Source: Closterium sp. Naga37s-1 (Eukaryota > Streptophyta > Zygnematophyceae > Desmidiales > Closteriaceae). Taken from it: a stretch of DNA of 64,000 nucleotides. Positions 10,581 through 22,506 of the stretch are shown piece after piece. The notes beneath the pieces are model-generated. The model searched no databases and was not told the origin of the DNA. It was given only the letters and a program-made list of their open reading frames with translations. The stretch covers positions 3,032,001-3,096,000 of the forward strand of contig CANJKZ010000777.1 of the NCBI GenBank assembly GCA_947471745.1, read 5' to 3'. Numbering within the stretch: position 1 is the stretch's first letter; each line of letters starts with the position of its first letter. Made by a program: the position numbers and the translations under genes.

Positions 10581-13500
10581 TCAAGAAGTGAGCAAGTGAG
10601 GCCAAGTAGGCACAAGACCTAGCATCGTACAGAAGCGCTGGTGATCACCAGGCGGAAGTGCCTTGGTAAAGATATCAGCAGTGTTGGCCTCAGAGGCCAC
10701 GTAAGCAAGGCGCAGCTGACCACGCTGCTGCAGCTCACGAGCAAGGAAGTAACGAAGAGCAATGTGCTTCGTTCTGTGCTCCAGTCTGTGCTCCCGACAC
10801 AAGGCCAGCATGGCCTTGTTGTCTACGTACAGAACTGGAGGAAAACGAGGCGGCTCTCCTAGGTCAGTCAGCAGGTAGGTGAGCCAGCGTAGCTCCTGTG
10901 CAGCCATGGCCCCCGCGTAGATCTCAGCCTCACAACTGGAGCCGAGAACAGAAGACGAGCGGGTAGACCGCCACGAAACAGAGCCGGAGCCAAGGCTGAA
11001 GGTGTAACCCTGTGACGACCGCTGCGTAGCCTGGTCGTCAGTCCAAGAAGCGTCTGCGTGACCTGTGAGGACCACTCGACGTCGCCCTCCAAGCACTAGC
11101 CCCATGCCCGACGTACTGCACAAGTAGCGCAACACCCTCTTCGCTGCAGCCATGTGCTCTGGTCGGTGTCTCCCAGGAGCAACATAGCGTGCCAAGATGC
11201 TAAGAGGGTATGCAAGGTCAGGTCGTGTGCAGGTTATCAGGTACATGAGGCAGCCAACAAGCTCTGGGTACGGGCCACTCGGCTCTACGGACTCATCCGA
11301 AGGCAGAGCTGAGAGCGAGTGGCGAGTAGACAGAGGAGTGGCCTGAGGCGAGGAGTACGTGAAGTCGAAGCGCTGAAGGACCTGCTGCACCATGTGTGAC
11401 TGAGTCAGGGTAATGGTGCGCTGTGCTCTGTCCCGGGTGATCTGCAAGCCAAGGTAGCTGCGCAGTTCACCCAGGTCTGTGCACGTGTGTCTCTTCTGCA
11501 GCTCGGACTTCACGTGGGCGAGTCCAGCAGTGTCAGCAGTGGCAAAGACCAAGTCGTCGACGTACACGAGGATGTAGAACGGCGGCAAAGAGGTGTCGGT
11601 GCGCAGAAACAGCGACGGGTCGGCAGTAGAAGGAGCAAACCCAAGAGCCGCAAGTGTAGTCCTCAGTGTGTCGTGCCACTCACGGGGCGCCTGGCGGAGA
11701 CCGTAGACTGGCCGCCGGAGGCTCCACTGGGTACGAAGAGGAAACGACCCAGTGAAGCCAGGTGGGCGGCGCAACCAGATCTCCTCGTGCAGGCTGCCCT
11801 GCAGGAAAGCTGTGCTAAAGTCAAGAGAGTGGAGCTCGTAGTCGCGCTGAGCGGCTATGTGCACCAGCACCCGAAGAGTGGTCATCTTCGGGGTGGGAGA
11901 GAAGGTCTGAAAGTAGTCAACTCCCAGCCGCTGACTGAAGCCTCGAGCCACGTAACGCGCCTTGAAGACAGGCGGAGAACCCGGCGGTCGCTTCACCCTG
12001 AAAATCCACATGCCACTGACGATGTTCGCCCCAGGTGGGGGAACCTTGTCGACGTAGGTGCCTGTGGACTTCCAGGAAGCCATCTCTGCGTCCATGGCTG
12101 ACTGCCACTGAGAGGAGTAGGGACCCTCGATCGCCTCAGCGTACGATCGAGGAGTCGGGATGTCTGGTGCATCCGGGTCTCCCTCAGGGGCAATCAGCGT
12201 GGACACGAGATGAGGCAAAGCAGCAGCAAAACACTGGAACTCCTCCTGCCTGTCCTCAAGGACGTCCGTGCTAAGAGCACACTCACCCCCGACGGACGGA
12301 GGACAGACAGACTCAGACTCAGCAACGAGACTAGTGGCGTAGTCTAGACGACAGCGAGCAGCAAAGTCGACAAGCTAAGCAACTAGGGCCGACGCAGCAG
12401 TGGACTCAAAGGAAGGGTCAGTGACAACAGTAGCCAGGAGACGCGTGACAGTAGGACTGGCAGCACGAAGAGAGTCAGACTCCGGGTCAGCAAGAACAGG
12501 AAGAGAGGACTCTGGAGGAGACGGCAACGGGACACGCAGAGGAGCAGTGGAAGGACGCAGTGCCATCTGGTGTGTGCCTGGGACCGCAGGAGAACGCGGA
12601 CGCGGAGCACGACGACTAGTGCGAGCAGCACGAATAGGCGACGCAGGACGAGACGCAGGCTCACGACGCTCAGCAAGACCTCTAGTAGGACCAGTGTAGG
12701 GAGAAGGAGCAGGCAGGGGGGAGGCGGGCTGTAACTGTGACTGCGACTGGACAGGCTGTGGACAGTCTAAGGGAGGAGCAGGACCAGTAGAGGGCGGGAG
12801 ACCAAGAACCTGCTCAAGGAGCGGAACGAAGTACGGCCTCGGCCGCGCAGCGCCTCCAGAACCAGCAGGGACAGCACCAGTACCCCCAGCGGCAGCACCA
12901 GCGCCAGCAGCACCTCCAGCTCCAACAGCGCCAACTCCAGCACCCTCAGACTTACCAGCGCCAGCAGAACCACCAGCGCCAACACCCCCAGCAGCTCCAG
13001 CTCCAGCAGCTCCAACTCCAACAGGACCGGCAGCTCCAGTACCGCCAGCAGCTCCAGCAGTACCTCCAGCAGAACCAACTCCAGCAGCCCCAGCAGCACC
13101 CCCAGTCCCAGCAGCTCCAGTACCGCTAGTACGAGCACCTCCAGGACCAGCAGCAACAGTAGTACCTCCAGCTCCAGCAGCACGGCTCCAGCGCCGGGCA
13201 AACCACTCGCGCAGCTCCTGCGGAGAGAGTAGCTCCCGCCTCGACGAAGCACCGCGAGAGGCCACACGAGCAGACCCAGCACCCCCAGGCTCCGCACCCC
13301 CAGGCTCAGCACCCCCAGGCTCAGCACCCCTTGGCTCAGCACCCCCAAACTCAGTACCCCCAGGCTCAGCACCCCCAGGCTCCGCACCCCTGGACTCAGC
13401 ACCCCCAGGCTCCGCACCCTCAGGCTCAGCACCTCCAGACCCGGCACCCGCAGGCTCAGCACCTCTAGCAGTACCAGAGTTAACAGCTACCTCGACAGGC

Positions 13501-16500
13501 TCGGCTGCGTCTACCTGGGACACACCTGACAGGGCAGGACCCTGAGGGGGGAGGGGGTCTACCAGGGGAGGACCTGGCGCAAGGAAGAGCGGCGGCGGGG
13601 GGAGGGGCGCAGTGCGGTAGGGGAAGAGACGGTAGTAAGGCACCGACTCGTCAAAGGTGACGTCCTGGGAGGACAGAACACGGCGCGAGGTGGGGTGGTA
13701 AAACTGCCACCCAGGCGCGACAGGGGGGAAGCCAAGGAAGACGCAGGGAACAGCACGGGGGGACAGCTTGTCCGCAGACAAGTCGCGGACAAACGCCCGA
13801 GATCCCCAGACCCGAAACGCAGATGCATCGCCAACCTTCCCCGTCCACCGCAAGGTGGGGGAGGTCTCTGGCAAGGAGAGTTGGGGCTAAAGGTTGAGCT
13901 GATGCGCTGCGTACTGAACCGCAAACGGCCACAGAAAATGGGGGGCAGCCGCATGGATCATGGACGTACGAGCGACGTCCATGACCATGCCAATGCGGCG
14001 CTCAGCAATCCCATTTTGCTGTGGAGAGGCCGGAAGCGTGAAGGTCTGGCAGATGCCTCGTGCACGACAGAAGGCTCCCAGACGGGCAGAGGAAAACTCC
14101 CCGCCTCTGTCAGAGTGCAGACGCAGAACAAGAAAGTCCGAGCCGAAACTCTCTCTGAGCTGGAGACGAGCTGCGCGGATCCAGTCGATCAACACCGCAG
14201 TGACGTCACCTTTGCTGCGCAAGGGGAAGACCGTGGTGTAACGCGAGTAGTCGTCAACCACCAACAGGAAGTAACGCTCGTGACCCTGGCCACGGACGCG
14301 GGCGGGGCCCGACACGTCCATGTGAAGAGTCTGCAGCGGAGCCTCCGTCGGAGGAAACTCGGAGGAGTGAGGGGCGGCGCGCTGTCGCCCCTCGGCGCGC
14401 TGTCGCCCCTCGGAGTTAGGGACCGAGGAAGACCAGAGACAAGGACACGTGAGGCCATGCCTCGGAGACGAGGCAGGGAGGGGTGACCAAGGCGGTGGTG
14501 CCAAAGGAGAGTCTGGTGGGACAGGAGACGACACGAGCAGGGCGCAGACTCAGGACTAGACCTGGATGCTGCAGCAAACACCTGACTCGACGCAGCTACC
14601 TGACCAGACTCAGTAGCCGGAGGAGACTCAGTAGTCAGTGTGTACAGGCTCGACCCCGGCCGACGGGTAAACGTGGCCAAGTTTTGGCCCGTCCGAGCAC
14701 ACGTGCAGTGGGTCACCCGCTGACTCGCAGGAGTGAACTGGTCGACCCCCCTATCCTGTAGATCAGCTCCACTCACCAAGTTCGTAGAGAACGAGGGGAG
14801 GTAGAGACCTGACAGGGTGCAAAAGGGGGCTGCCGGGCACGGTAAGACAGTGGAGAAGCTAGCAAGGACAGGATCCCCAGAGGGGTCCGCCAGGGAGACC
14901 GCATCCGGCCGACTAAGCGGCGTAAGCGTGGTGCGGTCTCGAAAGAAGGAGCGGGAAGCACCCGAGTCAAGGGTGAAGGTGTGTAAGGCCTGAGCCGACG
15001 TGGTACCTGAGAGAGCAGACTCACCAGCACCTGGGGCAGCAGACGCTCTAGCACCTAGAGTAGCAGCCTCACCAGCACCTAGAGCAGCAGCCTCAATGCC
15101 CGGGTCAGGCGGAACACACAGGTAACAGTCACCCTCAACACTATCAGACACAGCATACATGGCAGCAAAAATAGCATCATAATCAAGATCAAAGATAGCA
15201 ACCCCCGCCCTTGACAGCTCTCCCCAGCGAGGGATCTCAGTGGCGTCAGGGAACTGGTGACGCCACGCGTCCGTCAGGCGGCCGAAGCAGCGCTGGGTGG
15301 AGTGCGGGCCCCCGCACTGCTCACCAGCGCGGTCGCCGCTACGGAGGACGTAGGTGCAGGGACCAGTACCCCCACCGCGCTGACGCCCAGCGTACCACTC
15401 ACGAAGCTGCTGAGGGGACAGGGTCTCACGACTGCGCTGCTGCTGCTGGCGCGGACCACCACCGGACCCACTCCTCTGCGCAGAGCCATGGCCAGCTCCA
15501 CCGCTGCCGCCGCCGCCTCCGCCACCTCCGCCGCCTCCGCCGCCTCCGCCACCTCCGCCGTCTCCGCTCCCTCCGCCACCGCCGCCACCTCCTCCGCCTC
15601 CACTGCTTCCACCGACACCTCCACCCCCGCCACCACTCCCACCACCACCCCCACCCCCTCCACTGCCTCCACCACCACCTCCACCGCCCCCGCCAGCCCC
15701 TCCAGCGCCCTTGCCCCCCTTGCCCTTGCCGGTGCGGCGTCTCCCGCTAGGGGTAGACGCAGAGCCGACCGACTCGAAACCAACGAGGTCGGCCGTAGCA
15801 GCGGAAGCAACAGAGGGCAAGAGGGGGGAAGGGGAACACCCCTCAAAGACGGGGGTGCGAGGGTCACCACGAGAGGCTCCTACAGCGACTATGCTCTTCT
15901 CTGCTGCTAGGAGGCGCTCCTCGAGGAGGTCAACGGTGAGTGTGGTGGGGCAAACTGAGAGGAAGTGGTCCCTGACAAAGCGAAGGGAGTTAGGGAGCCG
16001 GGTGACTATGTAGTAGAGGGTGATGTACATGGGGGGGGGGGGGTTCTTGGCACAGAACTCAGCAGGAAGCGCAGCGCGGTAGCGAGTGTCACTAGTGCGA
16101 AGGTGCGTAATGAGGTCAGCGACTGTGGGAAAGGCAGCAAGGTCAGGGAACAGGTACGGCAGCATGAGGCGGCTAAGCGCAGCAGTGGCAGGGGAGGAGT
16201 AGCGTGCAACTACAGCGTCTTACAAGGTCTTAGCACTCTTGTACTGGCTAAAGTGTGCACGCTCAGTGGTCGGTAAGTGGCGACGCACAGCAAGACGGGC
16301 AGCAGCATCGCGTGTGGCCCACTGTGAGCGAACAGTGCTGTCAGCAGTAGCAGGCGGGGCAGGAGAGGCACCAGAGGTGAGATCGAACAGGGAGAGTCCG
16401 TCTGCCCTATCGCACTGTAGGAACAGCTGGAGGTCATCGACCCAGACCTCAAAGTCAACAGCACGACCCTCAGCATCAAAGGTAAGGACACTGGGGGTAG

Positions 16501-16504
16501 CCAT
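10581..16504 (-). pseudogene. gag-pol of copia B (few lesions)
   Basis: One polyprotein frame from ATG at 16504 down to the stop at 10581. Order: gag (TPSVLTFDAEG start), Gly-rich tract (about 15480-15720), a Cys/His zinc-knuckle-like segment (CTYVLRSGDRAGEQC), protease LDSGASRSFF (about 14960), integrase, a GGAEP linker (13250-13480), reverse transcriptase with YVDDLVFA (about 11550) and RNase H. Lesions: nonsense at 16220-16222 (Tyr in A), a frameshift around 14370-14420 where a ~20-bp stretch is duplicated, nonsense at 13887-13889 and 12375-12377. The reverse transcriptase/RNase H part (10581-12218) is uninterrupted. This is the least damaged member of its family here. Confidence 0.9.
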
Positions 16505-16521
16505 GACTGCAGTGGCCTAGC

Positions 16522-17412
16522 AGGGAGTGATCTCACCAGTCCGAGTAAGTAGGGCCGGGGCGCGCCGGTAGGAACAGTAGCAGCTCGACGGCAGGGCGGC
16601 TCGGCGGCTCGGCTGCTGGGCGGCTCGGCGGCTCGGCGGCTCGGCAGGTGGGCGGCTCGGCGGCTCGGCTGTTCGGCGGCTCGGCTGTCGGGCGGCTCGG
16701 CGGCTCGGTTGCTGGGCGGCTCGGCGGCCCGGCGGCTCGGCTGCTGGGTGGCTCGGCGGCTCGGCTGTTGGGCGGCTCAGCTGCTGGGCGGCTTGGCGGC
16801 TCGGCTGCTCAGCTGCTGGGCGGCTCAGCGGTGAAGGGGCCGGTAGAGGCGGTGACGGGGCCGGTAGAGGCGACCACGGGGCCGGCAGAGGCGGCGATGG
16901 GGCCGCTAGGGGCGGCGACGGGGCCGCGTAGGGAGGGGAGCGGTGACGGGGCCGCTAGGGGCGGCTACGGGGCCGCGTAGGGGCGGCGACGGGGCCGCGT
17001 AGGGGCGGCGACGAGGCCGCGGAGTGGCGGCGACGGGGCCGCGTAGGGAGGGGAGCGGCGACGGGGCCGCTAGGGGCGGCGACGGGGCCGCGTAGGGGCG
17101 GCGACGGGGCCGCGTGGGGAGGGAGGCGGCGACGGGGCCGCTAGGGGCGGCGACGGGGCCGCGTAGGGGCGGCGACGGGGCCGCTAGGGGCGGCGACGGG
17201 GCCGCTAGGGGTGGCGACGGGGCCGCGTAGGGGCGGCGACGGGGCCGCGTAGGGGCGGCGACGGGGCCGCGTAGGGAGAGAGGCGGCGACGGGGCCACTA
17301 GGGGCGGCGACGGGGCCGCTAGGGGCGGCGACGGGGCCGCGTAGGGGCGGCGACGGGGCCGTTAGGGGCCGCGAGGGGCCTGGAAGGGCGGCGACGGGGC
17401 CGCTAGGGGCGG
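16522..17412 (-). repeat. GC-rich repetitive leader of copia B
   Basis: Tandem degenerate units of GGCGGCTCGG (16590-16830) and then GGCGACGGGGCCGCGTAGG (16850-17400). They are the antisense of the type of leader seen in element A. The family match ends near 17412, so the 5' LTR was deleted or displaced. Confidence 0.7.
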
Positions 17413-19387
17413 CACGAAGGGGTTTGATATTGTTACATGGAGGCGCGGCGAGGGGTGCATCGCCAAGGATACCTGGGATTCGCTAAGTGGCTCCGACGGG
17501 TATGAAGGTGGGTGAACATCGGAGTACCAGGGTCAACGGCGGAAACGTCGGGGCTATGCGGCGGAAAATAACTTCGGGACTGCTTCAACAACCATGATTT
17601 TCGGGGCTACATTTCTACGGTGGGAGACGGGTGAACTTCTGCTCTCCAGCTGTTTCAGCGGTTTACGGTGTACTTCGAAGCCCTCTGGGGAAATTCTTCG
17701 GCGAGATCTGCGGCGTTGATGCGGGCTAGGTTCCGTGAAATTCAGTCCCGGTAGACCCATAGTTCTGGGTTCTGCACAAAAAGCGCCTCCTGTTGGTGGG
17801 TTGCTAGTGTGGTTAATCGCAGGAAATAAAAATGGCGACGGGTGGGCACGCTAGATACACCGGTTCTTCAAGGGGATAACTTGCATGTGACCAAGACGTA
17901 CGAGTATTTTTCGGCACCGACACTTACGGGTTTCAGCAGCAGTACTGGAGCTGGGTCTTTACAAGAGTTCGGCGGTGACGGCCGACAATTTCGTGACAAC
18001 GGCGGAGTTGCAGCGGCGCTGGGTTAAGCGCGCGAAACTGCCGCGGTGCATTTCATGGCGGCAAAATCTGCAGAGTTTCAGGAGTACCAGCCGCAACACT
18101 GGTGATATGTATCGCAACAGATGGTGGGAGGAAGAACAGCTTTTTCGACTCTGCCCCGAAGTTTTCGGCGAGTCACGACAACGTCGCCGGAAGAGCTGAC
18201 GTCATCGACAATTCCAGTTCGAGTTCGAAAAATTTTCGGTGGTCAGGGGGAGGAACAGCAGCTGTTTTTCGCCTCTACCCGGGAGTTTTCGGAGAATCGC
18301 GACAAACACATCGGCGAGTTACGACAAGACTGCCGGAAGTGCTGATGTCACAAGACCCTGATTATGGGTCCGATGGGTTCAAGTAAAGTAAAGTTTTCGG
18401 TTGTTACTCAACCCCACCTTCTCGACGATCGTCGCAACCGCGCTTCAAACGACTTCGCGATTTCGCAGCGACATTTCGATGCCGAGCAAAAACGACCCAG
18501 GGTCACGACCGAAGGAGTTTCGGATGGTTCTGCAACGGCTCAGATCCGACAAAAGGAAAACACGTGATATGCGGGTGGCAGCTGCTGACCGCTGACAATG
18601 CTGCAGAATTGAGGAATTTGATTCTGCCACTGCATCGAGACAATGGACGGGATTTCGGACTGCAGATGCTGCCAGCTGGGGATGCTGCTGCAAGAGTCGC
18701 AACAAAAGGGCAACAAGAAGGTTTTTCTCAGTACGGGATTTCTTCGACGGGCTTCGCCGGAGTTTACCCAGAGTATTTTTCAGTGTTTTCAGCAGCGGTA
18801 TTTCACCACCGACAACGTTCTCGTCTGTGCAGCCGCTCACATTTCGACGGGGTTCATACACTCGGTATGATTTCCTACCCTCGACGTACAGGGTGGTTTG
18901 TGGTTTCGTGCCCTAGCAGCAGTGCAGACTTTTCGTGGGTGGTATTTTCAGAGGGGGGGGAGAGAGTGCTATCGCACTATATTCCCTTGTCAGTTCCTGA
19001 CAGCTTCGCCTGACAGACTCAGCATGACGGACGCTCGCGATGGTTTTATCAACATCAACGGTTTACGATTGACCGACATCTGACACCGTGTCAGCATCCC
19101 GCCGACTTCGCCAGCGTTCGTACCGACCGATTTACATCCGCGGCATCAACGACTCCCATTCATCCGCGGAGTTCAGTTCGACAGTTCAACGACAACCATT
19201 CGATCAGGATCGACGGCTGACCTTCCAACTCTTTTCAAATTTGCCAAGTCAACTGGTCAGCCTCGCGTCAACTCGAAAGTCAACATGCTTCCGCGCCGTC
19301 AGATCAGTTTCGACCGAGATCTGCAGTTTTCACGCTACTGCAAGACTCGCCTACATATAAGGGCACCTTATTTAGAAGGTGGGAGAG
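17413..19387. other. Non-coding interior of outer element
   Basis: About 2 kb with only short frames on both strands, none resembling gag, pol or a cellular protein. It ends at the G-rich tract GGTGGGAGAG just before the right LTR (19388), which would serve as the polypurine tract. Confidence 0.55.
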
Positions 19388-19666
19388 TGTAATGAATACG
19401 AATTCATTACCGTAGAGGCTGCTCCTAGCGAGGACAACCCCGAACATTTCGCGTCAGTTTCGAGGTTCGGCCTACACTTCAGACCGAACCACTGCCGAGT
19501 AGCCCCGCACCAATCGAGACACTTCCAACCAATCCACGTCCCGAGGTCCTCGCCTACCACGGTTTCGACCCTAAAAATGCATGCCTCTTTATCATTCTCG
19601 ACATTCTGTATTCGACATCCTTTTTATAAAGTCTTCCGCGCACTCCTCTTAGTACAACTCATAACA
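19388..19666 (+). repeat. 3' LTR of outer element
   Basis: 279 bp, matching 2671-2949. It is followed by AACAG, the right copy of the target duplication. Confidence 0.9.
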
Positions 19667-19876
19667 AACAGGCAGAACTGTAACACCCTCTTACTTAGCG
19701 GGAACCTCGCGCAGTGGTGGTTAGGAACAAGCTGGGCATTTGTTTACCGCGAAGGCGACGCGAGGTTGCCTCGGATTCGGTCCGAGCCTGCGTTCCGAAA
19801 TATTGGTTTGATACACGTTGGGGTAGAAGCTCGGTTGAGAAACAAATTCCTCACATCCACTGACAGGGTTACAGCT

Positions 19877-20007
19877 TGTGAAAAAATGAGGAGCGTGAAG
19901 AAAGGAGGGGTTTCACTAGCAGTAGTTGGGATACATATAGCAAACCCTAACAGGGTTGTACTCGCTATAGAGCACCCCACTACAGGCTAGATAATAACAT
20001 TCTGACA
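19877..20007 (-). repeat. 3' LTR of TRIM-like element
   Basis: 131 bp. On - it begins TGTCAGAATG and ends TTTTTTCACA. Confidence 0.9.
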
Positions 20008-21153
20008 CACCCCCATAGCCAAAGTGGGGTGTAATCAGCACAATGAGCAGGAGTTCACAATAATAAGCAAAGCTAGAGGTAATCACAGCGGGCAAGTGAG
20101 GAGGAGGAGGAACTGTGGAAGGAGAGAAGATAGGAGGCAACGACTGAAGCTGCAGAGGCACGGGCACAGGAGCGGCTGACTCAATGGCTACCGAAGCAAG
20201 GGCGACGGACTACTGGAGTGACTGGCTCCGCGGCTAAGACGAGCGGCAGGAGCAACGGACCCACTGGCGACTGGTGCAACAGGCTCACTGGCTACCGAAG
20301 CAAGGGCGACGGACTACAGGCGCTGCAGGCGACACGACAGCTACCTCCACACGACCTCCTCCAACTGACCCACACCCTTGACACACACCCTAACTGCTTC
20401 ACCCCTAACTCCACTCCCATGTCACCCCCTCGTACCACTCCGACGGCTCCAACACAACACATCCACCCCCCTCAGCGGCAGCTGCAGCACTGGGAGACGG
20501 AGGAGGAGGAGGAGCAGGGGACGGCGCACAGAAACTGCACCCCCATACCCCCCACCCCCAAACCCTAATTCAGGAGAACGGGCAGCAGCAGGGGTGGGGC
20601 GCCGTCAGAAGCATGGGGGACAGCGGGCAGCTCAGGGGCAGAGAGGAACGGGCCGCCCACGGGCCTGGGACAGCCAGACAAACCGCGCGCAGGCGGCCCG
20701 AGCCGCCCACGGGCCTGGGACAGCCAGACAAACCGCGCGCAGGCGGCCCGAGCCGCGCGCGAGCCTGGCGCAGCCCGTACGGGCCGCGCGCGGGCCTGGC
20801 GCAGCCCGTACGGGCCGCGCGCGGGCCGGGCGCAGCCCGTACGGGCCGCGCTCGGGGCTAGCGCAGCCCGCGCTGGCCGGGACGGGCGACCGGGGACAAC
20901 GGGCTGGTCCCCGTCGCCCGTCGAAGCGCCCCCCGGGGGCGACGCGCGGACCAACGGGGCAGAAAGCCGCCGCGCGCCTCGGGGCGCACGGCGGGCAGAG
21001 AACCGCCGCACGCCCCGGGGCGCACGGCGGGAAGAAAAACCCGTCGCACACCACGGGGCGTGCAACACACAGAGTGGCAGTGGCAGCGGAAGCAGTGAGG
21101 TGGTGGGCCCATACACAGGAACGACCCAGGAGGGTCGACCTGCTCTGATAGCA

Positions 21154-21284
21154 TGTGAAAAAATGAGGAGCGTGAAGAAAGGAGGGGTTTCACTAGCAGT
21201 AGTTGGGATACATATAGCAAACCCTAACAGGGTTGTACTCGCTATAGAGCACCCCACTACAGGCTATATAATAACATTCTGACA
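21154..21284 (-). repeat. 5' LTR of TRIM-like element
   Basis: 131 bp, one substitution from 19877-20007. The primer-binding site adjoins it at 21139-21153. Confidence 0.9.
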
Positions 21285-22506
21285 CAGCTTTCCCGCGCAG
21301 CTGCACGCCGTCTTTGCAACGGCCTCTGGAGACTGCGTTTGCGAAGAGCCTTGAGTTTCGCAAGAAAAACGAAAGTAATGGCGAGAATTGTTTCTCAACG
21401 TTTGGTGGCGTAACCGTGACGGACAGAATTCTCGCCACTGCCGCGACTTTCGCGAGGCCAGCGTGCCTAGGTGGGGCGACATTCGCGCGAGTCGCACCGC
21501 GCCGAACCCTCTGTGCCTCCAGGAAGCCTGCTTGCCTCCAGTACGTATTTCAGGCACCTCAATTTTAGGACGCGGCACCTCAAGCAATTTTGCACGATTG
21601 ATCGCAGGATCGCTGATTCAACCGTACTGAAACCCTGCTAAAAGTGTTTAAATCTTTTGAAACCATTTTAAACTCCTAAAACATTCCATCCTGCTCAGGA
21701 TCGATCGCAGGATCGGTGCTAGAGGTGCCGCGTCCTTCTTCTCATGCACTACAAGTTCATTTCAGCTAGTCTACAGCTCTACTTTCTCTGAAGCTGCTCT
21801 CCTGCCTCACACTGATCCAGAGACATTCAAAGCCTCCTCTCGTGCTCTCGAGTAGTGTTGATTCGAAACGCTTACAGCTCCCGTTCTGAAAACAGTGCGA
21901 GCTTAGCCTATCGCGGATTCGCGGACGAGCACTCGCTCGTCATGGACAGCTGGATGGCCGAGCCACCAGTTCACACCGGTTTCTCGTGCGATTCGCTGGA
22001 AAAATTGACCAGCGAAGGCCAATGCGATGGCTCCGACCCGAGCAAGCTAGAAGGTAACAGTCGAGTACTTGACGACCCGAGCTATAGTTACGGCCCCACG
22101 CGAGTAACATGACCCTAGGACTTCGACCGCATTTCGACTACTCTTTTCCCGCCTTCACGAGACCCCCTGTCATGCCAAGTAGGCGCGAGAGCGAGTTAGG
22201 GTTAGCACGCGGGTGCCAACCGTTTCCCGCGCGCGTGTCGTGCTGGCAGGTCTCGTCACGGCGTCGTGGTACGCGCCGTCCGAGACGTCCTCCGCGCCAA
22301 CCCAGGCCACGCCGCTCCGCGTTGCCCTCGTCGCCTTGTCCGACGCCTCCCATTCGTCCGTCGCTTCGACGCTCTCCGCCTCCGGCGGCGACAATGCTGC
22401 TGCCGTCGCGAAACCGTCGCCGGTCGCTGCAGTTAACGCGTCCCCCGCCGCCCGAGGCGCTGCTAGCAGAGCTATTGCTCCGCGCGCGGTGCCGCGGCCG
22501 GTAGTG
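21285..22506. other. Region upstream of the kinase gene
   Basis: No confident gene. The frame of the kinase is open upstream of its first in-frame ATG from about 22213, so a transcribed leader or an upstream exon spliced in is possible. No exon could be proven. The rest is mixed-composition sequence that presumably contains the promoter. Confidence 0.4.

Larger units (their letters stand above)
10261..17412 (-). mobile_element. Copia element B, 5' LTR missing, nested in outer element
   Basis: Same family as A but on -. The 3' LTR is 10261-10386, a polypurine tract (plus-strand CACCCCCATAGGC) sits just inside it, and pol then gag follow back to 16504. A repetitive leader extends to about 17412, where sequence identity to the family stops. 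No second LTR or primer site could be found. With A it forms an inverted repeat with arms of about 6-7 kb. Confidence 0.85.
2671..19666 (+). mobile_element. Outer LTR retroelement (non-coding interior) carrying two nested copia elements
   Basis: Two 279-bp direct repeats (2671-2949 and 19388-19666) differ at about eight positions. They begin TGTAATGAAT and end CTCATAACA. The 5 bp AACAG flank both ends (2666-2670 and 19667-19671), a clean target-site duplication. A primer-binding site TGGTATCAGAGC follows the left LTR, so the element reads on +. The interior that does not belong to nested elements A and B (about 2950-3197, 9571-10260 and 17413-19387) shows no gag or pol, so the element looks like a large non-autonomous retrotransposon derivative. 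The alternative is an autonomous element whose genes were lost. Confidence 0.85.
19877..21284 (-). mobile_element. Small non-autonomous LTR retrotransposon (TRIM-like)
   Basis: Two 131-bp direct repeats (19877-20007 and 21154-21284) are identical except for one base (AGATA versus ATATA near their right ends). CAGCT flanks both ends (19872-19876 and 21285-21289), a perfect 5-bp duplication. Reading on -, the primer site TGCTATCAGAGCAGG follows the 5' LTR (21139-21153), and a polypurine tract ending GGGGGTG precedes the 3' LTR. The interior is about 1.15 kb with GC-rich ~60-bp repeats (20640-20860) and no gag or pol. LTR core, primer region and polypurine tract resemble copia A/B, so that family probably supplies the enzymes in trans (inference). 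One LTR difference implies a recent insertion. Confidence 0.9.

Noticed and set aside
19690-19800. tRNA or tRNA-derived SINE (a box-A-like GCGCAGTGGTGGTTAG)
   Set aside because: No acceptable box B, cloverleaf or A-rich tail could be found at the right spacing.
20378-21257. Ala/Arg/Pro-rich open frames in the TRIM-like element
   Set aside because: Both strands are open because of GC-rich 60-bp repeats, with no gag-like motif.
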